Part shown: piece after piece, positions 36,709 through 45,367 of the stretch
Layout of the letters: each line of letters begins with the position of its first letter
Position numbering within the stretch: position 1 is the stretch's first letter
Assembly (NCBI RefSeq): GCF_900323885.1
Contig: NZ_OOHJ01000006.1
Location: forward strand, 372,001 to 436,000
Direction: 5' to 3'
Source: [Actinomadura] parvosata subsp. kistnae
GTDB taxonomy: Bacteria; Actinomycetota; Actinomycetes; Streptosporangiales; Streptosporangiaceae
DNA length: 64,000 bases
Notes under the pieces: generated by a model
The model's input: the letters and a program-made list of their open reading frames with translations, nothing else
Told to the model about the DNA's origin: nothing
Database searches by the model: none
Program-made: the position numbers and the translations under genes

Positions 36709-39225
36709 ATGTCCCTGTACCGTCGTCCGGCTGACGTCCGGGTGTTCCTGGTCGAGGCCGCGGAGGTGGATGACTGGGACCGCCTGCTGTCCGGTGCCGC
36801 CGAGGTCTGCCTCGCAGCGCTGCGCCGCAGCCCGCGAATCCCCGAAGGCATGCTGGGGAGCTCGCTGGCGGCGGGCGAGCCCGCCTTCGTCGACGCTCTG
36901 CTCGCCAATGAGCACGTCGGTCCCGGCATGCTCGACTGGATCGCCGGGGTGCTGGGAGCGGGCGACGTCAAGCCGTACATCCGGTCGTTGCTGGCCCACC
37001 CGCACCTGTCCAGCCGCGCCGATGTGCGGGAGAGGCTGGCTGCGACCGGCGATCCCGGTGTCGCCGACCGGGCGCACGCCACCGGGGCCGGGGGATGGAA
37101 CTGGCGGTTGCGCCGCGAGGTGCTGGCCGCCGCCGGCCCTGCCGAGGCCGTCCGCCAGGCGTGCTCGATCCTTGAGGATGGCGCGCGACCCGCCTCCGAC
37201 CAGCTCTATGCCCTGCTGCTTCTGCACGAGCATGGACGGCTGGGCGAGGTGTCCGCCGAGCGGCTGCGTCCCGAGGTCGCCGAGGTGCTCGCCGGCGGTG
37301 ATGTCGCCGCGTTGCGCGGGGCTGCGGAGCGGGCCATGGGCACCGACGGCCTGATCGCGGAGTTGCGCGAGCCGGCGCCGGGCGGGCGGGCTCAGTACGC
37401 CGCCGCCATCGCCCGGCGCGAACGACCGGACTGGACGGCGCTGCTCGCCGCCGCAGGCACGAAAACGCGAGGCCAGGGCGGGAAGCCGGTCGGCAAGGAC
37501 GCCGCCGCGGCACTGGTGGCGCATCCGGACTGCCCCCGGGAGCTGCGCGACCTGCTCTACTTCCGGCATCCGGCGGCGGTCGCCGAGCACGCGGCCTGCC
37601 TCGATCTGGGCCTGGTGACGGCGGAGTGCGTCGAACGCAGCCGTCCCAAAGCCGTGAAGATCCTGGTGGGCCGGGGGCTGGGCCGAGGTATCGGCGGCGC
37701 CGCCCTGGCCACCGAGGCGAGCGCGGCCGTGCCGGTGCTGGAGGCGATGCGGGTCCGGCCCGGGCAGGACGCCGCGGCGGCCCGCGAGTGGGACGCGTTC
37801 ACCAAGGTGCTGTCGGGCCTGGTGGAGGAGCATCTGGGCGGCGACGTCCGGGCCTGGCGGGCGGCGCGTGCCCTGCTGGGCGACTTCACCGGCACCATTC
37901 CCGAGCTGCTCGTCGCGGCGGCGTCCGCGCCGCTGGACGGGGAGTGGCCCGATGCGGCCGGGCACCCGGCCACGTCGGCGCCGTCGTCGCTGTCCGGCGC
38001 CCGGGCCGCGTTCGTGACGATGCTGGAGGCCGCGCCCGACGCCGCCCATGCCGCGCTGCTGCCGCATCTCGACGCGCGCACCCTGCACGACCTCTACCGC
38101 TTCTGCGCCTGGCGGCCGGCATGGCCGGACCAGGCGGTGGCCACCGCCGCAGCCGCGGCCGGTACCCAGACAGAGCGGGCGGCCACCCTCCTGGCGCCGG
38201 CGCGGATCCTGGCCGGGCGCCCCCATCTGCGGACGGACTCGATCGAGAGGCTCCTGGACGTCGACGACCCCGAGACGCTCGTCACGCTGTTCTGGCACGC
38301 CGCCGCGACCGATGACCAGCGCACCCGCATCTGGTCCTCCGTCGCCGCGGAATCGCTGTTCACCTGCCACGACCGGACATCGGACCTGCCCGCGCACCTG
38401 GACAGCTGGCGGCACCACGACCTGTTCGCCTGCCCCGACGCCGCGATCTTCCGGCTGATGCTGAAGCGGGTGTTCGTCATCGGGCAGGTGCCCCAGCTGG
38501 AGCTGTTCCTGCACGTGTGGCGCACGTGGGGGCCGGAGGAGGTCGCGGCGATGCTCGACCGCACCCCGGTCACGTACTCGACCTATCATCGCTCGCGCGA
38601 GCAGGTGCGCGAGCTGCTGGCCCGGCCCGATCGCGCGGCGGCGCGCGCCGAGCTGGAGGCGCTGGTGGCCGAGGGCACCGGCGTTCAGGGGCAGATCGCG
38701 ATGTGGCGCTCCCGCCGGGACCGCGCCGCCCTGATGGCGGAGAGCCATCGCTGGCACTGGCCGGAGCTGCTGGCCGAGCACCGGCGCGAGCCGTTCGACG
38801 ACGACCTTGTCGCCGTGCTGCCCCGGGCGTCCGGCTGCCCCCGCGAGTTCCTCGACGAGGCCCGCACGGTGCTGCCGAGCTGGCAGCACCAGGGATACCG
38901 CCTGCTGATGGCGGGCACGCCGGCGGAGCAGGTGCTGGCCGGGATCAGGCCCAGCGACACCGACACCGCCGGGCGTCCCTGGCTGACCATCGCCGTTCAG
39001 CACGGGCGCCTCACCTGGAAACAGGTCCTCGAACACGGCCGGCCCGCGCGCAGGGTGCTCGAAAGGCTCCAACTGGACGACGCCGGCCGTGAACCGCTGG
39101 CCGCGCTCATGCGCGACACTCTCAAGGGCAGCCCGGACGCCTGGCTGCTGGCGGTGAGCATGCTGCCGGACTTCACAGGAACGGTGTCCGAGCTGCTGCG
39201 CACGGCCAGGCTGGCAGCAGGCTGA
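36709..39225 (+). CDS. Large uncharacterised helical protein of AAA/VWA cassette (838 aa)
   Basis: ATG 36709 with a CGGAGCGGAG ribosome site. Almost entirely Ala/Leu/Arg-rich helices with no signal peptide, membrane span or known catalytic motif, suggesting a HEAT/ARM-like or TPR-like scaffold. The motif DFTGT(I/V)xELL occurs twice, LLGDFTGTIPELLVAA (~387) and MLPDFTGTVSELLRTA (~818, near the C-terminus), showing internal duplication. A Trp-rich block (CAWRPAWPDQAV; ESHRWHWPELLAEHR) lies in the second half. It is the first gene of an operon with a VWA/metallopeptidase-like protein (61 bp gap) and a double-P-loop ATPase. It may be the effector or substrate adaptor of that system; function unknown. 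Confidence 0.85.
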   Translation: MSLYRRPADVRVFLVEAAEVDDWDRLLSGAAEVCLAALRRSPRIPEGMLGSSLAAGEPAFVDALLANEHVGPGMLDWIAGVLGAGDVKPYIRSLLAHPHLSSRADVRERLAATGDPGVADRAHATGAGGWNWRLRREVLAAAGPAEAVRQACSILEDGARPASDQLYALLLLHEHGRLGEVSAERLRPEVAEVLAGGDVAALRGAAERAMGTDGLIAELREPAPGGRAQYAAAIARRERPDWTALLAAAGTKTRGQGGKPVGKDAAAALVAHPDCPRELRDLLYFRHPAAVAEHAACLDLGLVTAECVERSRPKAVKILVGRGLGRGIGGAALATEASAAVPVLEAMRVRPGQDAAAAREWDAFTKVLSGLVEEHLGGDVRAWRAARALLGDFTGTIPELLVAAASAPLDGEWPDAAGHPATSAPSSLSGARAAFVTMLEAAPDAAHAALLPHLDARTLHDLYRFCAWRPAWPDQAVATAAAAAGTQTERAATLLAPARILAGRPHLRTDSIERLLDVDDPETLVTLFWHAAATDDQRTRIWSSVAAESLFTCHDRTSDLPAHLDSWRHHDLFACPDAAIFRLMLKRVFVIGQVPQLELFLHVWRTWGPEEVAAMLDRTPVTYSTYHRSREQVRELLARPDRAAARAELEALVAEGTGVQGQIAMWRSRRDRAALMAESHRWHWPELLAEHRREPFDDDLVAVLPRASGCPREFLDEARTVLPSWQHQGYRLLMAGTPAEQVLAGIRPSDTDTAGRPWLTIAVQHGRLTWKQVLEHGRPARRVLERLQLDDAGREPLAALMRDTLKGSPDAWLLAVSMLPDFTGTVSELLRTARLAAG

Positions 39226-39286
39226 GCGGTGTTTGTCGGCGCCGATTGTTAGCGTACCGCCACGACGGAACACGTAAGGGGCACCG

Positions 39287-40663
39287 GTGGGACGGCGCGT
39301 CATCGACCTCACCGACCGTCGTGCCCTGGCCGCCCACGAGCCCGCCGAACCCGGGGTGGTGGAGCGGGCGCGGCGGCTGAAGGACGCGGCGCTGCTCGAC
39401 TTCGGCATCAAGGACAGCGTGGTGGCGTCGTGGCTTTATGCCAAGTGCCACCACCAGATCCCGACGACCGCGGTGGAGACGGCGGCGGTGGTGGCGTCCG
39501 GCGATGGCACGTGCCTGCTGCTGTACAACCCGGTCTTCTTCGACGCGCTGGGGCCGCACGGCGTCAAGTTCGTGCTCTACCACGAGGCTCGTCACCTCAT
39601 GCAGCGCCATCTCTACACCGATGCGGCGCTGCGCGCCGACCCCGTGTTCATCCTGGCCACCGAGGTGAGCATCAACCACGTGGTGCTCACCAGGCTGGGC
39701 CGGCACGAGCTGCCCAGGACGGCCGAGGGCAGGGCCGGGGTCGATCCGCGTGAGGTGCACCGGGCCTATGCGGCGGACCTGCGCGGCCAGGGCCTGGCAC
39801 CGTTGCCGTACGACGCCTTCGTCCGCACCGACCTGTCGGTGTACGGCGAGCTCAAGCGCATGAGGCGCCCTTTGCTGCCGCCTGCGGTGTGCGTGCACAT
39901 GGGGCAGGGCGTCCCGGTCGATCCGGAGACGCTGGAGGCGGTCGGGGGAGAGGTGCTCTCGGAGGTCATGCGCCAGGCGCTGGGCGGCAACGAGCAGGCT
40001 CGCGCCGAGCTGCTGGAGCTGGCGGAGCGCACGGAGGGCGGCGGCGAGCGTCTGGCGCGCACGTGGGGAGATCTCGGGCTGGCGGCGCTGCGCGGTCAGA
40101 CGCCACGCACCCGCCGGGTGGAGTGGTGGAAACGGTGGCTGGCCGACACGCTGGCCGCCAAACTGCGCGAGGGCGAGCGCCTGGTCTATCCGAAGAAGCT
40201 CGGCGCGGTGCTGCTGTCGCTGGGGCACGACCCGATGTTGTCGCGGCGCGGGCCCGAGCGGGTCAAGGTGGTGCTGGTGGCCATCGACACATCGGGTTCC
40301 ATGCCGGACGCGGTGGTGCAGTGGCTGACCACGCTCGTCGGCCGGACCGACGGGGTGGAGACGCATTGGCTGAGCTTCGACGGCGCCGTCATGCCGTTCG
40401 TGGCGGGGGAGCGGGTGCTGGGCGGCGGCGGCACGAACTTCCAGAACGTGGTCGACTACGCCGAAGGCCGGCTGGAGGTGCGCGGGCGGGCGTTCGAGCA
40501 GCACCCCGACGCGGTCATCATGGTGACCGACGGGCACGCTCCGCCCGTCAGGCCGGCCGATCCCGGCCGATGGATCTGGCTGATCACCGATGGCGGCGAC
40601 ACCTGGCCGGAGACGCACGACCCGCCGATGGCCTGCCACCGGGTGACCACCGGCGACCGCTGA
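39287..40663 (+). CDS. Metallopeptidase-like/VWA-domain protein (DUF2201-type)
   Basis: GTG 39287. 458 residues. The N-terminal half is a putative metallopeptidase domain with an HExxH-form motif HEARH at residues 99-103 (LYHEARHLMQRHLYTD). The C-terminal half is a VWA-like domain: beta-strand then MIDAS VVLVAIDTSGSMPDAV (DxSxS at 334-338), the Thr loop GGGGTNFQNVVDYAE and late Asp in VIMVTDGHAPP. This matches PF13203/PF09967-type proteins, usually encoded beside MoxR-like ATPases. It ends 21 bp before the ATPase. VWA proteins of this kind act as adaptors for the ATPase; whether the HEARH site cuts protein is unproven. Confidence 0.88.
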   Translation: MGRRVIDLTDRRALAAHEPAEPGVVERARRLKDAALLDFGIKDSVVASWLYAKCHHQIPTTAVETAAVVASGDGTCLLLYNPVFFDALGPHGVKFVLYHEARHLMQRHLYTDAALRADPVFILATEVSINHVVLTRLGRHELPRTAEGRAGVDPREVHRAYAADLRGQGLAPLPYDAFVRTDLSVYGELKRMRRPLLPPAVCVHMGQGVPVDPETLEAVGGEVLSEVMRQALGGNEQARAELLELAERTEGGGERLARTWGDLGLAALRGQTPRTRRVEWWKRWLADTLAAKLREGERLVYPKKLGAVLLSLGHDPMLSRRGPERVKVVLVAIDTSGSMPDAVVQWLTTLVGRTDGVETHWLSFDGAVMPFVAGERVLGGGGTNFQNVVDYAEGRLEVRGRAFEQHPDAVIMVTDGHAPPVRPADPGRWIWLITDGGDTWPETHDPPMACHRVTTGDR

Positions 40664-40684
40664 GCCGGGCGGCCCTCCCGCGCG

Positions 40685-42553
40685 ATGACGAGCGCCCCCC
40701 TTGACGAGAAACCGGAGACGACCCGCGTGATGAGCACCCTGGCCGGGTGGAAGCCCAACGCCACCTACCCTGATCCTCCCGAGCAGGGCGACCGCTCGCG
40801 CCTCGAGCGGTTCATCGACGCGATGCTGGCCACGGGGCAGACCGGGCAGGTGTTCGGCGAGCACGGCATCGGCAAGACTTCGACGTTCCTGTCCTCCATC
40901 CCCCGCGCCCACCCCGGCACCGAGGTGGTGCTGGTCCCCGCCGCCAATCTGACACCCGACGACCTGCTGGTCAACGCGCCCGTACGGACCGAGCGGGGCG
41001 AGCTGGCGCTGCGGCAGCTCATCATGCGGCAGCTCAGCCCCGGGCGGCCGTTCGTGCTGCTGATCGACGACTCGCTGCAGGCGGGCGAGACGATCCAGTC
41101 GCAGCTCATGCAGGTGGCCTGCAACTGGACGCTGGGCGAGCACGACCTGCGCGCGCTGGGCTGCGTGGGGGTGTTCCTGACCGACAACGAGTCGGTGGCC
41201 GAGACGGGCGCGCGCCGCGCCGACCTGGCCGTGCTCGACCGCATGGTGACGTTGCGCATCACCGCCAACGACACCGCCTGGCGCCGCCATCTCGCGGACC
41301 GGCACGCGGGCTGGGATCTGACGGAGGTGTTCAGGATCTGGGCGGGGTTGAGCCCGTACCTGCGGCATCTGCTGTCACCGCGCACGCTGGAGCACGTGCT
41401 CGACTGCGCCCGTGAGGGCTTCCCGCTGCACTGGGGGCTGCCGCTGCTCAACGGCGCCCGGGTGGCGCTGGCCGAGCCGCGCGACGGCGGGTCGCCGGGC
41501 GCGGACCGCACCGGCGAGATCCTCGGCCGGATCGCGGCGGCGGTCGGCGCCGCGAACCCGCACCAGGTCGCCGACCCGGTGCGGCGCATCCTGCGCGCGG
41601 CCGTCCGCAACCGGTGGGCGGTGCTGCTGCAGGGTCCGCCCGGCTGCGGCAAGACCGAGATCACCAAGCAGGTCGTCACCGAGGAGATCGGGCGCCCACC
41701 GGTGTACTTCTCGCTGCCGGTCACCAACGTCGAGGACCTGTGTGTGCCGGTCCCCGCCCCCGACGGGACTTTGGACGTGCTGGTGACCCGCGCCCTGCTG
41801 GGGCCCGGCCCCAAGGTGCTGGTCTGGGACGAGTACAACCGGCCCAAGGACAGGTCGGCGTTCGCCAGGCTGATGGAGGTCACCCAGGAGTGGTCGCTGG
41901 CCGGGCGGCCGATCCCCGGCCTGCGCGCCCAGGTGGCGCTGCAGAACCCGCCCTACCACCTGGGCCGCAAGCTGCTGGTCAGCTCCAACAACGTGGCACA
42001 GGCCAGCCGTTTCACCGTCAGCTACGAGGTGCGTCCTGACGACATCCCGGCCAACCAGTGGCTCATCGACACCTACGGGGAGGTGGCCGAGACGGTGCTG
42101 GAGTGGTGGAAGAACGACATCGATGACGAGGGCCGCCAGTGGGTGACCAAGCGCACGCTGGAGCGGCTGATCAAGCTGCACCAGGTGGGCGAGCCGCTGG
42201 AGAGCGGGCTGATCTACCTGGGCGACGGCGAGTACGCGCCGATCCCCCTGTCCGGGCTGCGGCACCGGCTGTCGGGGCGCCGCTCCCTCGGCCTCCGCGA
42301 CCTGGCGGCCGAGGTGGACACGTGGGAGGCGCGGCTGGCGGCGGCGGCCGAGCACGACGAGGGCACCGCCGACTCCGACACCGTGCACCAGATCTTCGCT
42401 AACGCGGAGGTGTCACAGCTGCGCGAGCACATCGAGGTCGTGGCCCGGCTGCTGCCGCACCTGCCGCCCAAACTGCGCGCGACGTACCTGGTCGGCCAGG
42501 CGGAGGACAAGCAGCGTCTGTGGGTGGACGCGTTCGCCATGATCGCCACCTGA
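40685..42553 (+). CDS. MoxR-like AAA ATPase with two P-loop modules
   Basis: ATG 40685; an internal ATG 15 codons later is an alternative. 622 residues. The first module has Walker A FGEHGIGKTS (~57-66) and Walker B PFVLLIDDS (~123). The second has Walker A LQGPPGCGKTEITK (~315) and Walker B VLVWDEYNRP (~379), then a sensor segment LLVSSNNVAQASRF. The first P-loop is degenerate (Glu-His in the loop) and its acidic pair is DD rather than DE, so it may bind but hydrolyse poorly. The C-terminal region (~470-622) is helical. Family knowledge: MoxR ATPases pair with VWA proteins in chaperone-like complexes. A strong terminator follows. Confidence 0.88.
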   Translation: MTSAPLDEKPETTRVMSTLAGWKPNATYPDPPEQGDRSRLERFIDAMLATGQTGQVFGEHGIGKTSTFLSSIPRAHPGTEVVLVPAANLTPDDLLVNAPVRTERGELALRQLIMRQLSPGRPFVLLIDDSLQAGETIQSQLMQVACNWTLGEHDLRALGCVGVFLTDNESVAETGARRADLAVLDRMVTLRITANDTAWRRHLADRHAGWDLTEVFRIWAGLSPYLRHLLSPRTLEHVLDCAREGFPLHWGLPLLNGARVALAEPRDGGSPGADRTGEILGRIAAAVGAANPHQVADPVRRILRAAVRNRWAVLLQGPPGCGKTEITKQVVTEEIGRPPVYFSLPVTNVEDLCVPVPAPDGTLDVLVTRALLGPGPKVLVWDEYNRPKDRSAFARLMEVTQEWSLAGRPIPGLRAQVALQNPPYHLGRKLLVSSNNVAQASRFTVSYEVRPDDIPANQWLIDTYGEVAETVLEWWKNDIDDEGRQWVTKRTLERLIKLHQVGEPLESGLIYLGDGEYAPIPLSGLRHRLSGRRSLGLRDLAAEVDTWEARLAAAAEHDEGTADSDTVHQIFANAEVSQLREHIEVVARLLPHLPPKLRATYLVGQAEDKQRLWVDAFAMIAT

Positions 42554-42572
42554 CAGAGCGTGCGAGGTGTGA

Positions 42573-42613
42573 CGCCTGGCCGGGCGCGCATGCTCATGAT
42601 GCCCGGCCAGGCG
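42573..42613 (+). terminator. Strong terminator after AAA/VWA cassette
   Basis: A perfect 13-bp G/C stem (42573-42585 with 42601-42613) and a 15-nt loop, 19 nt after the ATPase stop. It closes the three-gene unit. Confidence 0.65.
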
Positions 42614-42647
42614 ATGCCGATGACGCTACAGACTCTTGCGGGGGCGG

Positions 42648-42670
42648 CGAATCCGTCACCTGACCGGTTG
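42648..42670 (+). repeat. 23-bp dispersed motif, copy 2
   Basis: Same motif with a perfect GTCACCTGAC core, ending 28 bp before the 42699 start. Confidence 0.55.
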
Positions 42671-42698
42671 GAGGTTCTCCCCGGTAGAGTCGCGGGCC

Positions 42699-43451
42699 AT
42701 GATCGGCATCCCCCTCTGGCCGGCGGCTCCTCCCGGCCCGGCCACCGGTGAGCCGCCCCGGCTGACGCGGTACGGAGCCGGCGCGCCCACGACGAGTGCG
42801 GTGGTGGTGTGTCCCGGCGGCGGTTACGCCAGGCTGGCCGAGCACGAGAGCGCGGATGTGGCCCGCTGGCTGGTCACGCTGGGCCTCGACGCCTACGTGC
42901 TCCACTACCGGGTGGCCGGAGGTGAACCGGTCTGCCAGCCGCTGCGTCCGGCTCCCCTGTACGACCTGCGCCAGGCGGTGAAGGTCGTCAGGGAACGCGG
43001 CGCCACCCGGGTCGCCGTCATGGGGTTCTCCGCCGGCGGCCATCTCGCCGCCACCCTCGCCGTAGCCGAGGACGGCGGCGAGCGCCCGGATGCCGTGGTG
43101 CTCGGGTATCCGGTCATCGACCTCACCGGCGCGCAGTCCTCCTCGCGCCGCCGCCTGCTCGACACCGAGGGCGGTGAGAAGCAGGCCGCAGCCCTGTCGG
43201 CCCACCTGAACGTGACAACCGGAACCCCGCCGGCCTTCCTCTGGCACACCGCCGCCGACCAGGTGGTGCCAGTCGGCGACAGCCTGCTGCTCGCCGCCGC
43301 GCTGGCCCGCGCCGGCACACCGTTCGAGCTCCATGTCTTTCCCGGGAGCGAGCACGAGCTGGGGCTCGCCCAGGACGATCCTGCGGCGTCCGCCTGGACC
43401 GGCCTCTGCGCCGCCTGGCTTGCGGCCCAAGGCTTCGGCCCGCGTCTCTGA
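42699..43451 (+). CDS. Alpha/beta hydrolase, esterase/acetylxylan-esterase-like
   Basis: ATG 42699 starts MIGIPLWPAAPPGPATGEPP. 250 residues. The oxyanion-hole motif CPGGGYARLAEHE (~38), nucleophile elbow VAVMGFSAGGHLAATL (Ser111), Asp in WHTAADQVVPVGDSLL and His in FPGSEHELGLAQ complete the triad. It is the BD-FAE/esterase-lipase type of actinomycetes, inferred to deacylate small esters or sugars. It has no signal peptide, so it is cytosolic. It lies just after the AAA/VWA cassette but beyond its terminator and has its own leader. Confidence 0.85.
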   Translation: MIGIPLWPAAPPGPATGEPPRLTRYGAGAPTTSAVVVCPGGGYARLAEHESADVARWLVTLGLDAYVLHYRVAGGEPVCQPLRPAPLYDLRQAVKVVRERGATRVAVMGFSAGGHLAATLAVAEDGGERPDAVVLGYPVIDLTGAQSSSRRRLLDTEGGEKQAAALSAHLNVTTGTPPAFLWHTAADQVVPVGDSLLLAAALARAGTPFELHVFPGSEHELGLAQDDPAASAWTGLCAAWLAAQGFGPRL

Positions 43452-43549
43452 GCGCCGTCTACACCGCGCTTGAAGTGAGTTCGCGGGCCCGGGGTTCCAA
43501 CCTTTCGCCTTCTTGCAGGCGTGGGAACCTGCGAGAGGAGACCATCGTT

Positions 43550-44062
43550 TTGGATCGCCACGAAGGCTTTCGCGAGTTCGTGCTCGCCCGCCAGCAGGCG
43601 CTGACGCGCAGCGCGTACCTGCTCACGGGCGATGCCCATCTCGCCGAGGACCTGCTGCAGAGCGTTCTGCTCAACGTCGCCGACCACTGGCCCAGGCTGG
43701 TCAGGCGCGGCATCCCGGAGGCGTACACGCGCAAGGCCATGATCAACCAGTACATCTCGTGGCGGCGGCGCAAACACATGGAGTCGCCCAGCGCCGACCT
43801 GCCGGAGCATGGGCACGCTCACGACGATGCCGCCGTCGACCGCATCGTGTTGCGCCAGGCGCTCGCCAAGCTGACGCCACGGCAGCGGGCGGTGATCGTC
43901 CTGCGGTTCTACGAGGACCTGAGCGAACGGGAGAGCGCCGAGATCCTCGGCTGTTCCGTCGGCACCGTCAAGAGCCAGACCCACCACGCGCTCGGCCGCC
44001 TGCGTATCCTCGCGCCCGAGCTGTCCAAGTTGTTCGCCGACGCCGAGGAGGTGTCCCGATGA
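43550..44062 (+). CDS. SigE-type ECF sigma factor
   Basis: TTG start at 43550 chosen because of GAGAGGAGA just upstream; a GTG 25 codons earlier is possible but adds an unlikely N-terminus. 170 residues. Region 2: EGFREFVLARQQALTRSAYL and HLAEDLLQSVLLNVADHWPR. Region 4: LTPRQRAVIVLRFYEDLSER and GCSVGTVKSQTHHALGRLR. Intact, unlike the two related copies at 16 and 22 kb. The upstream leader contains a GTTCC...GGAAC pair around 43494-43528, possibly part of an autoregulated promoter. The stop overlaps the next start (ATGA). Confidence 0.9.
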   Translation: MDRHEGFREFVLARQQALTRSAYLLTGDAHLAEDLLQSVLLNVADHWPRLVRRGIPEAYTRKAMINQYISWRRRKHMESPSADLPEHGHAHDDAAVDRIVLRQALAKLTPRQRAVIVLRFYEDLSERESAEILGCSVGTVKSQTHHALGRLRILAPELSKLFADAEEVSR

Positions 44063-45192
44063 ACAGGCTGCGTGAGGCGCTGGGCGAGCTGGCCGCCGAC
44101 GCCCCGGCCGTCGACCTCGCCGACTGGGCGGTCGAGGGCAGCCACCGCAGACGGCGGGCCCGGCTGGCCGCCGGATCGGCCGGCGCGATGGCGCTGGTGG
44201 TGCTCGTCGGCGTCCTGCTGTACGTTCCCGGACTGCCGCAGGACGCCAAGCCGATCGTCGCGGTGCAGGCCGCCGCGGTCCCGGACCTGCCCGGCCGGGG
44301 CGTCGGGCCGCTCAGCCACGCCTTGCGCACCTTCTGCCACGTCGGCGGACCGATCCCGCCCGACTGCCGGGACGGCGAATGGCGGGTGGTCACCCGGAGC
44401 GGCGAGACATACCATGTGCCGCAGGCCATGACGAGCGGGCACACGTTCTCGCCGCTGGCCATCAGTCGCGACGGCCGCGTCATCGCCTACTACAGCCGGC
44501 AGGCCGCGACGTTCAAGGTACGCGACCTGGCCGGCGGCGCCGAGCGGACCGCGCCTGTCACCATCCCCGTCACCAAACTGGGCCGCAACCCGCGCCTGCA
44601 GCTCTCCGACGACGGACGGTACCTCGCCTACACCGACTACTGGTCAGGGAAGGACGGCCTGGTCATTGACATGCGGATGGGGACCACACTGCCCCTGCCC
44701 GCCGGGTGGGATCCCCGGAGCGTCAGCGGCACGGCCGTGACCCTGGCCAGGTCCGGCCTGTTCGGGCAGCGGCCGGGGATCTGGGTGATGCCGCTGACCG
44801 GCGGCGGCTCACCTGTCACGCTGGGCAAGGCGTACAAGCGTTTCAGCGCGCTCGCCCCTGACGGCGCCACGGTGGCCGCGCTGGGGCAGGCCTCGGCTCC
44901 CATGTTCGTGTACGACGGCACGATCACCCTGCTCGACACCAGAACCGGCCGGGCCAAGGAGACGGCGACCATACGCGGGCTGCCGGAGGGCACCCGTCCC
45001 CTCGATCTCGGCTCCTGGCTGAACGCGGCCGAGGTCACGCTCAGCGCACTCCCCTCGACGTCATGGAAGGAGACCCGCCACATCACGTACGCGGTGAACG
45101 TGCGGACCGGCCAGGCCAGGCAACTCGCCATCTACCACCCGCAGAGCGTGATGCACGACGTCATCCCGGGAGCCGGCACCCCGGCCTGGTGA
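44059..45192 (+). CDS. Membrane-anchored propeller-like protein, sigma partner
   Basis: ATG 44059 overlaps the sigma stop. 377 residues: cytosolic MNRLREALGELAADAPAVDL, an RRRRAR flank, one membrane helix (~48-66, GAMALVVLVGVLLYVPGL), then an extracytoplasmic region with WD40/TolB-like blades (LAISRDGRVIAYYSRQA; RLQLSDDGRYLAYTDYWSGK; GIWVMPLTGGGSPVTLG). Two Cys (FCHVGGPIPPDC) may form a disulphide outside the membrane. It is inferred to act as regulator or sensor of the coupled sigma factor, as at 16519-17823. Confidence 0.78.
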   Translation: MNRLREALGELAADAPAVDLADWAVEGSHRRRRARLAAGSAGAMALVVLVGVLLYVPGLPQDAKPIVAVQAAAVPDLPGRGVGPLSHALRTFCHVGGPIPPDCRDGEWRVVTRSGETYHVPQAMTSGHTFSPLAISRDGRVIAYYSRQAATFKVRDLAGGAERTAPVTIPVTKLGRNPRLQLSDDGRYLAYTDYWSGKDGLVIDMRMGTTLPLPAGWDPRSVSGTAVTLARSGLFGQRPGIWVMPLTGGGSPVTLGKAYKRFSALAPDGATVAALGQASAPMFVYDGTITLLDTRTGRAKETATIRGLPEGTRPLDLGSWLNAAEVTLSALPSTSWKETRHITYAVNVRTGQARQLAIYHPQSVMHDVIPGAGTPAW

Positions 45193-45322
45193 GCTGTCAA
45201 TGAGGTCGATCGCACGGCCGCTGAGGTCATCCACCGTCGCGATCACGCGGTCTGCCAGGTGGCCGGCCGTGCCGGAATGTCGGGTTGCATGAGGATGGCA
45301 GATCATCGGAAGGAGCATTCAC

Positions 45323-45367
45323 ATGAGTATCGCGTTCAGGGCCACGAGAGCGGGGGACGGATCCTGA
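45323..45367 (+). CDS. 14-residue leader ORF coupled to serine hydrolase
   Basis: ATG 45323 with a strong GGAAGGAG site encodes MSIAFRATRAGDGS and stops with TGA whose A begins the hydrolase ATG (TGATG at 45365-45369). The hydrolase itself has only a weak ribosome site, so the leader probably feeds ribosomes to it. Confidence 0.4.
   Translation: MSIAFRATRAGDGS

Noticed and set aside
36544..39411. 955-codon minus-strand frame opposite the 838-aa protein
   Set aside because: Typical antisense frame of a GC-rich gene; the plus-strand gene has a promoter, ribosome site and operon context.
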